64,000 nucleotides of DNA, taken from assembly GCA_016188915.1 (NCBI GenBank), contig JACPGU010000001.1:124001-188000 (forward strand), given 5' to 3'. The first letter of the stretch is position 1, and every line of letters starts with the position of its first letter. Made by a program: the position numbers and the translations under genes. This DNA comes from Candidatus Microgenomates bacterium (GTDB lineage Bacteria > Patescibacteria > JACPGU01). Shown here piece after piece: positions 33,137 to 40,809 of this stretch. The notes below the pieces were generated by a model. That model saw nothing but the letters and a program-made list of their open reading frames with translations. It searched no databases and was not told where the DNA came from.

Positions 33137-34180
33137 ATGGAAAAAGAAATAGAAGCGTTGAAATTGAAATTAAAAGAAATCGAGGCTCAAATGGCCGAGC
33201 CCGATTTTGTGATGTCTGAAAATTATGTGAAGACCAGTCAAGAATACGCGCAGTTGAAAAAGATTGTAGAGGCGTGGGAAGATTTGCAGAAAGCCGAAAA
33301 ACAATTCGCGGGGAATGAGCAGATCATTATCGCTAACGAAGATCCGGAGTTGGTTAAAATCGCTACTGATGAAAATAAGAAACTTTCAGAAAGGATTCAG
33401 GATTTAGGATTTAGGATTCAGGAATTTCTTTCTCCAAAAGATCCTCTGGACCAAAAAAGTATCATTATGGAAATCCGTCCGGCCGCCGGTGGCGAAGAGT
33501 CGGCGCTTTTTGGTGAAGAATTACTCCGCATGTATTCGCGCTACGGCGAGAGCAAAGGGTACAGTGTCTCCCCTATTGATATTTCTTACTCTGATCTCGG
33601 TGGCATCAAATCGGCGACTTTGGAGATTTTAGGACTCGGCGCGTATTCTTGCTTCAAGTATGAATCAGGCGTTCACCGCGTCCAAAGAATTCCAGCAACG
33701 GAAAGTATGGGGCGCGTCCACACCTCCACTGTTACCGTGGCGGTTCTACCGGAAGCCGAAGAAGTGGATTTGAGAATCAAGCCGGAAGATGTGCGACTGG
33801 ATTTGTTCCGCTCAAGTGGTCCGGGCGGACAAAATGTGAACAAAACAGAAACAGCGGTGCGGCTGACCCACCTGCCGACAGGGCTTATAGTCTCCTGTCA
33901 AGACGAAAAATCACAGCTAAAAAATAAAGAAAAAGCGATGAAAGTGCTACGTTCTCGGCTCTACGAGCTGGAGAGAGAGAAACTCGCCAAAGAACGGGGT
34001 GACGCCCGCAAAAGTCAGATTGGTTCTGGCGACAGGAGTGAAAAAATCCGCACCTACAATTTCCCGCAATCGCGCGTCACCGACCACCGCGTCAACCAGT
34101 CCTTTCACAATCTCCCCGCTATTATGGAAGGCGAGCTAGACGAGATCGTCAGCTCTCTCCGCGAAGCGGAGAAAAAATAG
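33137..34180 (+). CDS. prfA: peptide chain release factor 1
   Basis: 347 residues from the ATG at 33137. The GGQ motif is in SSGPGGQNVNKTETAVR and the codon-recognition tripeptide PAT in VQRIPATESMGRVHTS, as in RF1, which reads UAA and UAG. The N-terminal coiled coil contains IQDLGFRIQEFL, encoded by a degenerate tandem word (aggatt...). Its own stop is UAG followed by G, and the same frame stays open for 52 more codons containing a four-helix-bundle-like segment. The start follows an extended -10 box by 7 nt. Confidence 0.97.
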   Translation: MEKEIEALKLKLKEIEAQMAEPDFVMSENYVKTSQEYAQLKKIVEAWEDLQKAEKQFAGNEQIIIANEDPELVKIATDENKKLSERIQDLGFRIQEFLSPKDPLDQKSIIMEIRPAAGGEESALFGEELLRMYSRYGESKGYSVSPIDISYSDLGGIKSATLEILGLGAYSCFKYESGVHRVQRIPATESMGRVHTSTVTVAVLPEAEEVDLRIKPEDVRLDLFRSSGPGGQNVNKTETAVRLTHLPTGLIVSCQDEKSQLKNKEKAMKVLRSRLYELEREKLAKERGDARKSQIGSGDRSEKIRTYNFPQSRVTDHRVNQSFHNLPAIMEGELDEIVSSLREAEKK

Positions 34181-34339
34181 GTCCTGTCCGATCCGACATC
34201 CGCCACCAGTATGATGATCTGCCTCATTCACCAGACCAACTATCTCCTCGATCAGCAACTCCGCGCGCTGGAAAAAAGCTTCCTCGAAGAAGGCGGTTTT
34301 ACGGAGAGATTGTATCGAGAGAGAAAGAAGAGGCAATGA
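34181..34339 (+). pseudogene. remnant of a four-helix-bundle suffix protein, in frame with prfA
   Basis: The frame after the prfA UAG encodes 52 residues. From the double ATG at 34211 the sequence MMICLIHQTNYLLDQQ, LEKSFLEEGGFTERLYRER matches what I know as the C-terminal 'four helix bundle suffix' segment of intervening-sequence/Avd-like proteins. The four-helix body is missing, so it is most likely a decayed fragment. It could be a C-terminal extension of RF1 if the UAG were read through. Confidence 0.6.
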
Positions 34340-34370
34340 AAAAGCCCCGACGTAGAGTCCGGAGCTTTTG
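34338..34370 (-). terminator. terminator of the membrane protein gene at 34404
   Basis: Minus strand AAAGCTCCGGA-CTCTAC-GTCGGGGCTTT then TTCATT. It overlaps the end of the four-helix remnant. Confidence 0.7.
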
Positions 34371-34403
34371 AATTCATTTCCTCCCGCGCCACGCGCCGTC
34401 AGG

Positions 34404-34718
34404 TCAGACAAACCACCAGACGGTTAAAGCAACACCGGAGATCATGTATGTAGATATGGACCATGCCATATACCAGCCATTCTCGCCTTCGAAATTCATA
34501 CCCATGAAGAGTACAAGAAGAAGGACAATGGTAGCGATGATGTAGTCACTAAGGGAATAATGGTTGAGCACGCCGGCCGCAGAAATGAGGGCCACGCCGG
34601 CAAAGACAAAGCAAAACAGGGAAATGGAGATGCTGGTCTTTTTTCTCCTGAAAGAGGAGATATTGGAAAACATCATGACTACGATTGCTGCCACGGCTAC
34701 TATTTGGATAATGTTCAC
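34404..34718 (-). CDS. small four-segment membrane protein
   Basis: 104 residues from a GTG start with AGGAAAGGA about 9 nt upstream. Hydrophobic segments at about 4-22, 29-50, 58-74 and 84-103; the only charged patch is SSFRRKKTS after the first. No family recognised. Single unit with consensus promoter and terminator. Confidence 0.65.
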   Translation of the reverse strand: MNIIQIVAVAAIVVMMFSNISSFRRKKTSISISLFCFVFAGVALISAAGVLNHYSLSDYIIATIVLLLVLFMGMNFEGENGWYMAWSISTYMISGVALTVWWFV

Positions 34719-34782
34719 TTTTCAAGGTCCTTTCCTCCCGCTCCTTGGAGCAGGACTTTTGAATTTAACTCCATCTACCTGC

Positions 34783-34811
34783 ATTATACCGCGAAATCCC
34801 CTACTTGTCAA
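34783..34811 (-). promoter_or_regulatory. promoter of the membrane protein gene at 34404
   Basis: Minus strand TTGACA, 17-nt spacer, TATAAT (complement 34783-34788); both perfect. Confidence 0.8.
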
Positions 34812-34878
34812 TATATGTGGCTGAAATGAGCCATTTTTGTCATTGGTTTACTTGGTTTGAAGATAGTGCTTTGCCGTG

Positions 34879-34887
34879 TGCTATAAT
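34879..34887 (+). promoter_or_regulatory. extended -10 box before a 30-codon ORF
   Basis: TGCTATAAT, then AGAGTT and ATG. It is a near copy of the promoter at 35058. Confidence 0.5.
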
Positions 34888-34893
34888 AGAGTT

Positions 34894-34986
34894 ATGCCAA
34901 AAAATAGCCAAGGCAATAGCCGAGGCAATGTCCGACTTTGCCGAAATATGTTTTGTACCACAGACCTCCGAGGTCTGGTTGAATAA
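34894..34986 (+). CDS. 30-codon ORF, likely decayed duplicate of the next gene's start
   Basis: MPKNSQGNSRGN... ends at TAA 34984. Its promoter and first codons (GCCGTGTGCTATAAT ... ATGCCAAAAA) closely match those of the gene at 35073, so the region looks duplicated and then degraded. A hairpin ACCAGACCTCGGAGGTCTGG-type palindrome lies inside (about 34959-34980), and GGCAATGTCCGACTT occurs twice (34927 and 35001). Confidence 0.3.
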   Translation: MPKNSQGNSRGNVRLCRNMFCTTDLRGLVE

Positions 34987-35057
34987 TCTAGCTTAACCGA
35001 GGCAATGTCCGACTTCGCCGGAGTGTAGTAACTCAAAAGTATCCTTTTGTCGCCGTG

Positions 35058-35066
35058 TGCTACAAT
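35058..35066 (+). promoter_or_regulatory. extended -10 promoter of the gene at 35073 (leaderless)
   Basis: TGCTACAAT, then GAGAGT and the ATG. Confidence 0.6.
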
Positions 35067-35072
35067 GAGAGT

Positions 35073-35645
35073 ATGCCAAAAAAACAAAAATCGAACTTTT
35101 TATTCCGCTATCCGAAACTTTTGTTTCTCTTGGCGACTTTTGTTCTCGCCTACATTATTTTTGCGGAAAAAGATTTTTTGTTTCTGCAAGAAGCGTTGAT
35201 AGCGACGGGATATCTTGGCAGTTTCCTGCTTGGCATTTTCTTCGTCTACGGCTTCACGGCTGGTCCCGCGACCGCCTTGCTTTTGCTTACCTCCGGAGAA
35301 CAAAACATCATCATCGCGGGTCTTGTCGCCGGTTGTGGCGCGCTACTGGGAGACCTTGTTATTTTCCGTTTTATCCGCCATTATTTTACGGATGAGATAG
35401 AGTCGTTGGGGAAAGAAAAAATCATAAATTCCATCGGACGCTTTCTGCCGAAAATAGTAAAGAAATATCTTACTCTTACCTCCGCCGTTATCATCATCGC
35501 CTCTCCTCTGCCGGATGAAATTGGCGTTACCCTTCTCGCCTCATCACCTATTATTTCAACAAAATACTTTTCTATTCTGTCTTATATCTTGAATACCTTG
35601 GGTATCTTCACCATCTTGTTTGCTAGCACTTATTTAAGTAAATAA
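35073..35645 (+). CDS. DedA/VTT-like membrane protein
   Basis: 190 residues from ATG 35073. Hydrophobic segments at about 13-32, 40-62, 72-98, 132-155 and 165-186. The stretch AGLVAGCGALLGDLVIFRFIRHYF followed by IASPLPDEIGVTLLAS resembles the VTT/DedA core (glycine-rich re-entrant loop, basic helix, then a Pro-containing loop), which acts in lipid-carrier flipping. The match is partial and rests on pattern only. The next gene starts 6 nt after its stop, so the two are probably co-transcribed. Confidence 0.65.
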   Translation: MPKKQKSNFLFRYPKLLFLLATFVLAYIIFAEKDFLFLQEALIATGYLGSFLLGIFFVYGFTAGPATALLLLTSGEQNIIIAGLVAGCGALLGDLVIFRFIRHYFTDEIESLGKEKIINSIGRFLPKIVKKYLTLTSAVIIIASPLPDEIGVTLLASSPIISTKYFSILSYILNTLGIFTILFASTYLSK

Positions 35646-35651
35646 TACCCT

Positions 35652-36185
35652 ATGCTCAAAAAAATTCTTCTTTTCCCTACTATGCGTCAAACTTTTGAAT
35701 GGGATTGTGGCGCCAAAGCGGTTCAATCAGTATTGGCCTATTATGGCATTGACGAAAGAGAAGAAGTGCTGATGAAGCTAGCCGGCACTACTAAAAACGG
35801 CACTCCCATAAAAGGGATAAAAAAAGTGCTCAAAAAATATGGGCTGGATTTTGAAGATCATGAAATGACGATCAAGGATTTGAAGAAATTTATCAAAAAA
35901 AAGATGCCCGTTATTATTTTGCTTCAAGCTTGGGCAGAGAAAAAGCATGTGGACTGGAGCAACCATTGGGAGAGCGGACATTTCGCCGTCGTCATCGGAT
36001 ATGACAGGAAAAGAATTTACTTTGAAGATCCGGCTTCCACCACTAGAACATTTCTAACCTATGAAGAGTTAGAAAAAAGATGGCACGATTTTGATATGGG
36101 AACGAAAAAATACATACATTACGGCATTGCCGTTCATGGCAAACACCCCTCTTTCAGCTTCAAGAGATTTATCCGCATGGAATAA
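35652..36185 (+). CDS. C39-like cysteine peptidase family protein
   Basis: 177 residues. DCGAKAVQSVLAYYGIDE near residue 18 is the C39-type catalytic Cys motif, and GHFAVVIGYDRKRIYFEDPAS near residue 116 provides the His and Asp. ABC-transporter bacteriocin processing domains share this fold, but no transporter is attached. It may process a peptide or have a papain-like role. No signal peptide is evident. It follows the VTT-like gene by 6 nt. Confidence 0.8.
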   Translation: MLKKILLFPTMRQTFEWDCGAKAVQSVLAYYGIDEREEVLMKLAGTTKNGTPIKGIKKVLKKYGLDFEDHEMTIKDLKKFIKKKMPVIILLQAWAEKKHVDWSNHWESGHFAVVIGYDRKRIYFEDPASTTRTFLTYEELEKRWHDFDMGTKKYIHYGIAVHGKHPSFSFKRFIRME

Positions 36186-36274
36186 TTTTGAAGCTCAAGG
36201 GGGCGCTGCGCTCTTGATTACTTTAGAGGGAACACGGCAAAGCCGTGAGCTGAAGGACTATTTAAGGGGGAAAT
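36186..36274. repeat. 90-bp direct repeat, copy 1
   Basis: Starts TTTTGAAGCTCAAGGGG and ends TTTAAGGGGGAAAT; contains hairpin CACGGCAAAGCCGTG. About 80 percent identical by eye to 36611-36703. One frame reads as a protein-like tail (GTRQSRELKDYLRGK), suggesting a decayed gene end or mobile-element fragment. Confidence 0.8.
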
Positions 36275-36610
36275 AAAACGAGAGCCTGATCAGGGCTCTG
36301 TGTGTGGTTAACGACCAAAAGCAAAAGGTCTATTTATCTATGATATTCAAAAGATCAAGAATTTTATTTGCTGGAAGAAAGAAATAAATCTTTCCTAAAA
36401 ATGCAAAGAGGATCCCTAAGGACCCTCAAGCTTTAGAATTCATGATCATTGCTGATCAAGAGCATTGTAGCACAGCCAGTAAAAAATGTCAATATTAGTT
36501 TATAAAGCCAAATTTCATGGCTTTATTTTTATTGTTTTGCGTTTCTAAAATATTTTATCCACAAAGGCAAAAAATGCAAAAAGAGCTCTTAAATAAAGGT
36601 AAAGTTTGTT
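36275..36610. other. spacer between the two 90-bp repeats
   Basis: AT-rich, no gene. Contains a weak hairpin AGGATCCCTAAGGACCCTC-like at about 36410-36426 and nothing else I can name. Confidence 0.4.
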
Positions 36611-36703
36611 TTTTGAAACTCAAGGGGACGCCACGCTCTTGATTGCTTTTTTTTGGGGGGGCACGGCAAAGCCGTGAGATGGAGGACTATTTAAGGGGGA
36701 AAT
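36611..36703. repeat. 90-bp direct repeat, copy 2
   Basis: Same element as 36186-36274, with runs of T8 and G7 that destroy the protein-like frame. It ends 3 nt before the -35 box of the next gene. Confidence 0.8.
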
Positions 36704-36705
36704 GC

Positions 36706-36734
36706 TTTACAAAACCGTTTTTTTGTAGTATAAT
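36706..36734 (+). promoter_or_regulatory. promoter of the gene at 36769
   Basis: TTTACA at 36706-36711, 17-nt spacer, TATAAT at 36729-36734. Confidence 0.7.
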
Positions 36735-36768
36735 TGGATAATCGAACATAAAAAACTGGGGGTATATT

Positions 36769-37305
36769 ATGAAAGTTATAAAAGGAAAACACAGGATTGT
36801 ATTTGTCCTGTCTTGGCTCGGGATTGTTGTCAAATTCCCAATTGTAAAATGGCAACTGAGATGGTGCTTTAATGCTACAAGGAAATATCTTGGAAACCCG
36901 CGCCAATTGAGAATCTTCATTCTTAATTGGAAGATTATTGGAAGAGATTTTTTCTTCGCGGGGATTATGGACAACTGGCGTGAATTTGTTTTTTATATCA
37001 AAACTCGCCACCCATTCTGTGAGCCAACATATTTTTCTTTTTTTGGCTTACTCAACATTCAGCGCAAAGCGATTCCTGTTCCTTTTGACGATTCCGAATT
37101 TCGAAAAAAATGCGTGGATGTCATGGACAGACACATACAGCGAGATAATCATCATTTTGAAGGAACGAAAAATTTCAGTTTTCGTAACGGACAACTCATG
37201 ATGGTTGATTATGGCAGTCCTAAAACCCAAGGAGTCATTCGTGACTGGGGCGAAAAACTGATGGATAATTTTCACTCTAACGAAACGCCACCCTTAAAAA
37301 AATGA
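36769..37305 (+). CDS. unknown protein with kinase-like C-terminal motif
   Basis: 178 residues, GGGGG ribosome site 7 nt before ATG. The N-terminal half is hydrophobic and basic (RIVFVLSWLGIVVKFPIVKW). The C-terminal part NFSFRNGQLMMVDYGSPKT is reminiscent of the Asn...Asp-Tyr-Gly metal loop of eukaryote-like and LPS kinases, but no ATP-binding lobe or HxD loop is evident, so a kinase is only a possibility. Its last codons are part of the terminator hairpin. Confidence 0.5.
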   Translation: MKVIKGKHRIVFVLSWLGIVVKFPIVKWQLRWCFNATRKYLGNPRQLRIFILNWKIIGRDFFFAGIMDNWREFVFYIKTRHPFCEPTYFSFFGLLNIQRKAIPVPFDDSEFRKKCVDVMDRHIQRDNHHFEGTKNFSFRNGQLMMVDYGSPKTQGVIRDWGEKLMDNFHSNETPPLKK

Positions 37306-37323
37306 GGGTGGTTCGTTTTTTTT
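37280..37323 (+). terminator. terminator overlapping the end of the gene at 36769
   Basis: CGAAACGCCACCCTT / AGGGTGGTTCG stem followed by eight T. Confidence 0.85.
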
Positions 37324-37373
37324 GGCTCGTCGCATTATTCTTGTCGAGACGACACCTCGACAGGAAACAATGC

Positions 37374-37961
37374 CTATTCCCCTAAATACTTCTTCCCCTT
37401 CAACATCCCCGTTGAGGCGATAGTGGCGAGGAGAGCGATAAAGAACATCAGAAGGAAGAGGTTTTTGAAACCAAAGAAGGCAACAAAATACCCACCAATA
37501 ACCGCCGCCAGGGCGTTGGTCACATAGAGCATCGCCTCCCAGTCCGCCCACTCACGGGCTTTGTTTTTTTGATTGACAAAATCAGAATACAGCGAGTCAA
37601 AAACCGGCGAAAGCACCGCTTGCGACAGACCCAAGATAATTTGCGTTCCAATCAATTGCCATTGACTGGCGACAAAAAAGTACGAGAGACAACCGAGCGC
37701 GTTTAAGGCATAGCCGGCGACTACGAAGGCGCCTTTGTTCTTCACCCGATTTTCCCAAAGTCCCATGAGATAGAGCACCACCCCGCAGGAAACCATATAG
37801 GCGAAATATGCCCAGCTGGCATCCAAGATGTCTCCCCCGATATCTTGCACAAAAATAGCGTAAATCGGCCCGATCATCCCCGTCGCCAACACCGCGAAAA
37901 AATCCGCGAGGAGGAGGATTTTGATACCTTTTTTGAGTGTAGTTTTTGTTTTTGATGACAT
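37374..37961 (-). CDS. half-size major facilitator protein
   Basis: 195 residues with six predicted membrane helices, half of the normal 12-helix MFS transporter. Segments include ILLLADFFAVLATGMIGPIYAIF, YMVSCGVVLYLMGLWENRVKN (the basic inter-helix loop) and GLSQAVLSPVFDSLYSDFV. It ends cleanly after helix 6 with KGKKYLGE, so it is a stand-alone half rather than an obvious frameshift. It might work as a dimer. Co-transcribed with the coiled-coil gene 5 nt upstream. Confidence 0.8.
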   Translation of the reverse strand: MSSKTKTTLKKGIKILLLADFFAVLATGMIGPIYAIFVQDIGGDILDASWAYFAYMVSCGVVLYLMGLWENRVKNKGAFVVAGYALNALGCLSYFFVASQWQLIGTQIILGLSQAVLSPVFDSLYSDFVNQKNKAREWADWEAMLYVTNALAAVIGGYFVAFFGFKNLFLLMFFIALLATIASTGMLKGKKYLGE

Positions 37962-37966
37962 ATCAA

Positions 37967-38215
37967 TTACACTTCCAGTTTCACTCCTACTTTATCGGCG
38001 ATTTGCTGAATCCATCGCTCATGACGATCTATTTTCATTCTTGTTGCTAAATATTCTACCTTCAGGTCATCCATAGACCCCGACATGCCATCGACGGATA
38101 TGGTTAGTGCCTGTACCCCCTCACGCAAACCAGAAACCTCATTTTCAAGATTTTTGAGATCCTGCTTGTCAGCCAAAACACTGGTTAATTTTTTGATATC
38201 TTCTGCCGTTAGCAT
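37967..38215 (-). CDS. small coiled-coil protein
   Basis: 82 residues. MLTAEDIKKLTSVLADKQDL followed by heptad-type helix (ENEVSGLREGVQALTISVDG, DDLKVEYLATRMKIDRHERW) indicates a coiled coil without membrane segments. Such short proteins are common in CPR genomes beside unrelated genes. It ends 5 nt before the half-MFS gene. Confidence 0.7.
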   Translation of the reverse strand: MLTAEDIKKLTSVLADKQDLKNLENEVSGLREGVQALTISVDGMSGSMDDLKVEYLATRMKIDRHERWIQQIADKVGVKLEV

Positions 38216-38271
38216 AATTCCGTTCTTATTTTCTGTCTCCTGTTGTAATCGTTAATTAAAACGAGGGCTGC

Positions 38272-38577
38272 TTATTCTGTTCTTTCTAAAATAATTCGTT
38301 TTTCAAATCCTCCTCGTTCATCATATTTCTTCTGACGCGCTTTTTCAAGTGCGGTGATATCTATGTCTTTAAAAGCACACGTTGCGCGCAAAACTTCGAG
38401 AATATCCGCGGCTTCTTCGACCGATGGCTTCTCAAGAAACTCCGTCACTTCTTCGCGTAATTTTTCCTCAAGCGCTTTTTCATACTCCTTACTGTCCGCG
38501 ATATGAACAAAGGGTGTCTCTCCCCTACTCCTGATAATCTCTGGTATTTTGTCCCGAACCAATTTATTGAATTGCAT
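38272..38577 (-). CDS. MazG-like nucleotide pyrophosphohydrolase
   Basis: 101 residues. NKLVRDKIPEIIRSRG at the start and EKLREEVTEFLEKPSVEEAADILEV supply the EExxE...E/D metal-binding helices of all-alpha NTP pyrophosphatases (phosphoribosyl-ATP pyrophosphohydrolase-like subfamily). It probably hydrolyses non-canonical or excess nucleotides; no his operon is present. Confidence 0.85.
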   Translation of the reverse strand: MQFNKLVRDKIPEIIRSRGETPFVHIADSKEYEKALEEKLREEVTEFLEKPSVEEAADILEVLRATCAFKDIDITALEKARQKKYDERGGFEKRIILERTE

Positions 38578-38620
38578 TAGGTCGATTAGGTATATTAGAA
38601 ATTCCAGTTTTGAGTCCTAC

Positions 38621-39331
38621 TCAAAATCGCAAATATTTTTCCCACCTCCTATACAGCTCGGCGGTGGCGCGGATGTCTTCGGCATTATAACGGGCGATTT
38701 TCTCATACTCGCCGGCGGCAAACATGGCTCCTACCTGCGATCCGTCCATCCCCTCTTCTTTCGGGCTTTTGACGCCAAAGGCGGAAGAGAGCCCATCCAG
38801 CCCCATACCTTTTCTTTTGAAAGCGCCGTAAAAGGAAAATTGGTCAAAAAGATCGGTGTGCTTGCAAGTCTTTTGTTGATAGGGATAGCGTCCTTCCACG
38901 AGATTTTTTGACGGACGCACACCCAGCATCGCCGAGCGCAACATCATATATGGCGCGTCAAAATAATAGCCGTTGAAAGTAATGAATTCGTCGTAACCAC
39001 GCGCCAGTTCCCAAAAACTTTCTAAGATTTTCTTTTCTTCCATCGGCTTGTAAGTGATGCCGTTATCGATAAATTCAGTAGGTAATTTCCCCGGCGATTG
39101 GAAAAAAACTGTGCCGGTACCTTTCTCCACGTCGAAACAACCCAAGGCCACAATCTCGCCGGTTAAGGGAGAAAAGCCAAGATCTACTTTGGCCTCTTCC
39201 AGCTTTAATAAATATTCTTCCTCCACTTCCGTAGATTTTTTCAGCGACCGAACAATGCTCTCCTGCAAAGGCGCGGAGAGCTTGTCCCATTCGGATCCAA
39301 CGGTTTCAATATCAAAGGCAAGTTTTGGCAT
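38621..39331 (-). CDS. predicted 3'-5' exonuclease, PolB exonuclease-like
   Basis: 236 residues. DEDD-type RNase H fold: FDIETVG at residue 6 (Exo I), FITFNGYYFDAPYMMLR near residue 115 (Exo II), and YNAEDIRATAELYRRW at the C-terminus (Exo III, with D). This is the stand-alone exonuclease family related to the proofreading domain of DNA polymerase B. Divergent from the gene at 39658. Confidence 0.85.
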   Translation of the reverse strand: MPKLAFDIETVGSEWDKLSAPLQESIVRSLKKSTEVEEEYLLKLEEAKVDLGFSPLTGEIVALGCFDVEKGTGTVFFQSPGKLPTEFIDNGITYKPMEEKKILESFWELARGYDEFITFNGYYFDAPYMMLRSAMLGVRPSKNLVEGRYPYQQKTCKHTDLFDQFSFYGAFKRKGMGLDGLSSAFGVKSPKEEGMDGSQVGAMFAAGEYEKIARYNAEDIRATAELYRRWEKYLRF

Positions 39332-39657
39332 GAAGCTCCCCGAGCCTGCCTGCCGACAGGCGATTCTAGTTCGGGAAGCGGAATCCTCCGTAGCAAAACC
39401 CGAGTAGAATGTTTAGATAATATTCTCTAACATCTCTCCATCGCACGCTTCTTTGAGGCCAACAAATAATACGCCATAGGGTTTCTGTGCGAAGGATGGA
39501 TAACAAAAGTGTAACAGAAAAACAAAAAGACTGAAAGACCAAAAAACGCCACTTAATGGCTAAACCACTAAGCGATTGACTTCTGCCCTGCTTCGTAAGA
39601 TAATGAAAATGCCTTGTTGTCCTTAAAAAATCTGCTGAAAGAAAGCGAGATGAGCCG
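39332..39657. other. intergenic region, mostly empty
   Basis: Holds a GC-rich CCTGCCTGCCGACAGGCG word at 39347-39364 related to the one at 1577, and the promoter at 39576. Otherwise no gene or strong structure. Confidence 0.5.
39576..39604 (+). promoter_or_regulatory. promoter of the gene at 39658
   Basis: TTGACT at 39576-39581, 17-nt spacer, GATAAT at 39599-39604. Confidence 0.6.
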
Positions 39658-40131
39658 ATGAGCCTTCTTGATATACTGAAAGGGTTATCAGAAAAATGTG
39701 TTTCGTGGGTCGTCTTTCGCCCCAGTTATTCTGACCAGTGGACAGGCATTGTCAATGATGCTTTTCGCGCCACTAACGAGAGGGGTCGACTAATACTCCT
39801 CCGCGAGATTATCTTGCTCTGGCAAAAGGTCGCGACTGGACTGGCTTCCGCAGAAGAGCGGGAAGACGCGAAACAAATCTTTGGCCAGAAATTTTTCGAG
39901 GCATATTGCAAGACCAAATTCTTCTTTGCCGTTCGTGACGGAGACCGCTACTCTCTTTTTACCATCCGCCTCTGTCCTTCAAACCTTAAGGTTAATGGTG
40001 AAAGTGATCTGGACAAGACTAAACAAATTGTTCGTGAATCCCCGATCTTACTGGAAGTTCACGGCCACCCAAGAGCCATTTCGGCTTATCTGGATGCGCT
40101 TAAAGGCCTCGCTGAAAGAATTGATTTCTAA
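39658..40131 (+). CDS. orphan soluble protein of unknown function
   Basis: 157 residues. Start uncertain: ATG 39658 has only a weak GAGATGAG upstream, and a 3-codon ATG-TGA overlaps it. Helical N-terminal half, then beta-rich KTKFFFAVRDGDRYSLFTIRL and ESPILLEVHGHP. No known domain or transport signal. Own promoter and terminator. Confidence 0.6.
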   Translation: MSLLDILKGLSEKCVSWVVFRPSYSDQWTGIVNDAFRATNERGRLILLREIILLWQKVATGLASAEEREDAKQIFGQKFFEAYCKTKFFFAVRDGDRYSLFTIRLCPSNLKVNGESDLDKTKQIVRESPILLEVHGHPRAISAYLDALKGLAERIDF

Positions 40132-40157
40132 TCCCTCGTTTCACCCTCCCCTTTTCT

Positions 40158-40183
40158 ACGGATGCCTGACATCCGTATTTTTG
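40158..40183 (+). terminator. terminator of the gene at 39658
   Basis: ACGGATG-CCTGA-CATCCGT followed by ATTTTTG. Confidence 0.75.
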
Positions 40184-40240
40184 TGTAAAAAAAATAGGGG
40201 CTCCATAATATTCTCTCATTCTCCTAAATATCTCTAAATA

Positions 40241-40777
40241 TTATTGATTCCCCGAATTCAACATTTTCTTCGCCACGATCCCCCCCTCTTCTTCCGCGTC
40301 AATCATCGCCTTGAAAAAGGTGGAAATCTTTGACTCTCTGGCTTCCGTGGCCGCTTTTTTGTAAAATTCCACTGCTTCTAAGCAACGAACGGCGGCTTTT
40401 TGTAGATTTTCGGCAGACACGAGGCTACATTCCTCTTCCTGCAAAATAATAGGATCCAGACCTAGAAATTTGCGGGCGATATCGGCATGTTCGCGGGCAA
40501 CCTTGGCCAATCTCTTGAAGACCGCCTTGACGGTTTCCACATCGCCATTGACGCTGGCGCATTTGTAAAAAGAAGCATTGTAGGTTTCCATATTGAGAGC
40601 CAGAAGCAAATTTTTCTTTGATTCGTCAGAAAGCTTTTTGACGACAAAAAGATCGTCTCCTTTGACTTTTTCCAATTCTTTGATATAGCGCTTTTTGGCG
40701 CCACACAAAGGGCAGTCAGAAGGTCTTTTTTCTGCTATACTAGCTTCACCACAGATTGTGCAACGATAGATGTTCAT
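40241..40777 (-). CDS. rubrerythrin-like protein with N-terminal rubredoxin domain
   Basis: 178 residues. The N-terminal YRCTICGEASIAEKRPSDCPLCG is a rubredoxin-type FeS4 site. The remainder is a ferritin-like four-helix domain with Glu/His ligands (ALNMETYNASFY, REHADIARKF, LEAVEFYKKAATEARE). This domain order (rubredoxin first) is that of reverse rubrerythrins, peroxide-reducing proteins. Its start is about 10 nt after an extended -10 box and it diverges from prmC. Confidence 0.85.
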   Translation of the reverse strand: MNIYRCTICGEASIAEKRPSDCPLCGAKKRYIKELEKVKGDDLFVVKKLSDESKKNLLLALNMETYNASFYKCASVNGDVETVKAVFKRLAKVAREHADIARKFLGLDPIILQEEECSLVSAENLQKAAVRCLEAVEFYKKAATEARESKISTFFKAMIDAEEEGGIVAKKMLNSGNQ

Positions 40778-40787
40778 ACTCGTGGCT

Positions 40788-40796
40788 ATTATACCA
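40788..40796 (-). promoter_or_regulatory. extended -10 box of the rubrerythrin gene
   Basis: Minus strand TGGTATAAT, ten nt before the ATG. Confidence 0.5.
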
Positions 40797-40809
40797 AAAA
40801 CCCTTATTT

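Noticed and set aside
39347..39364. tRNA-like GC hairpin
   Set aside because: No T arm or acceptor pairing; it belongs to a short GC-rich repeat word.
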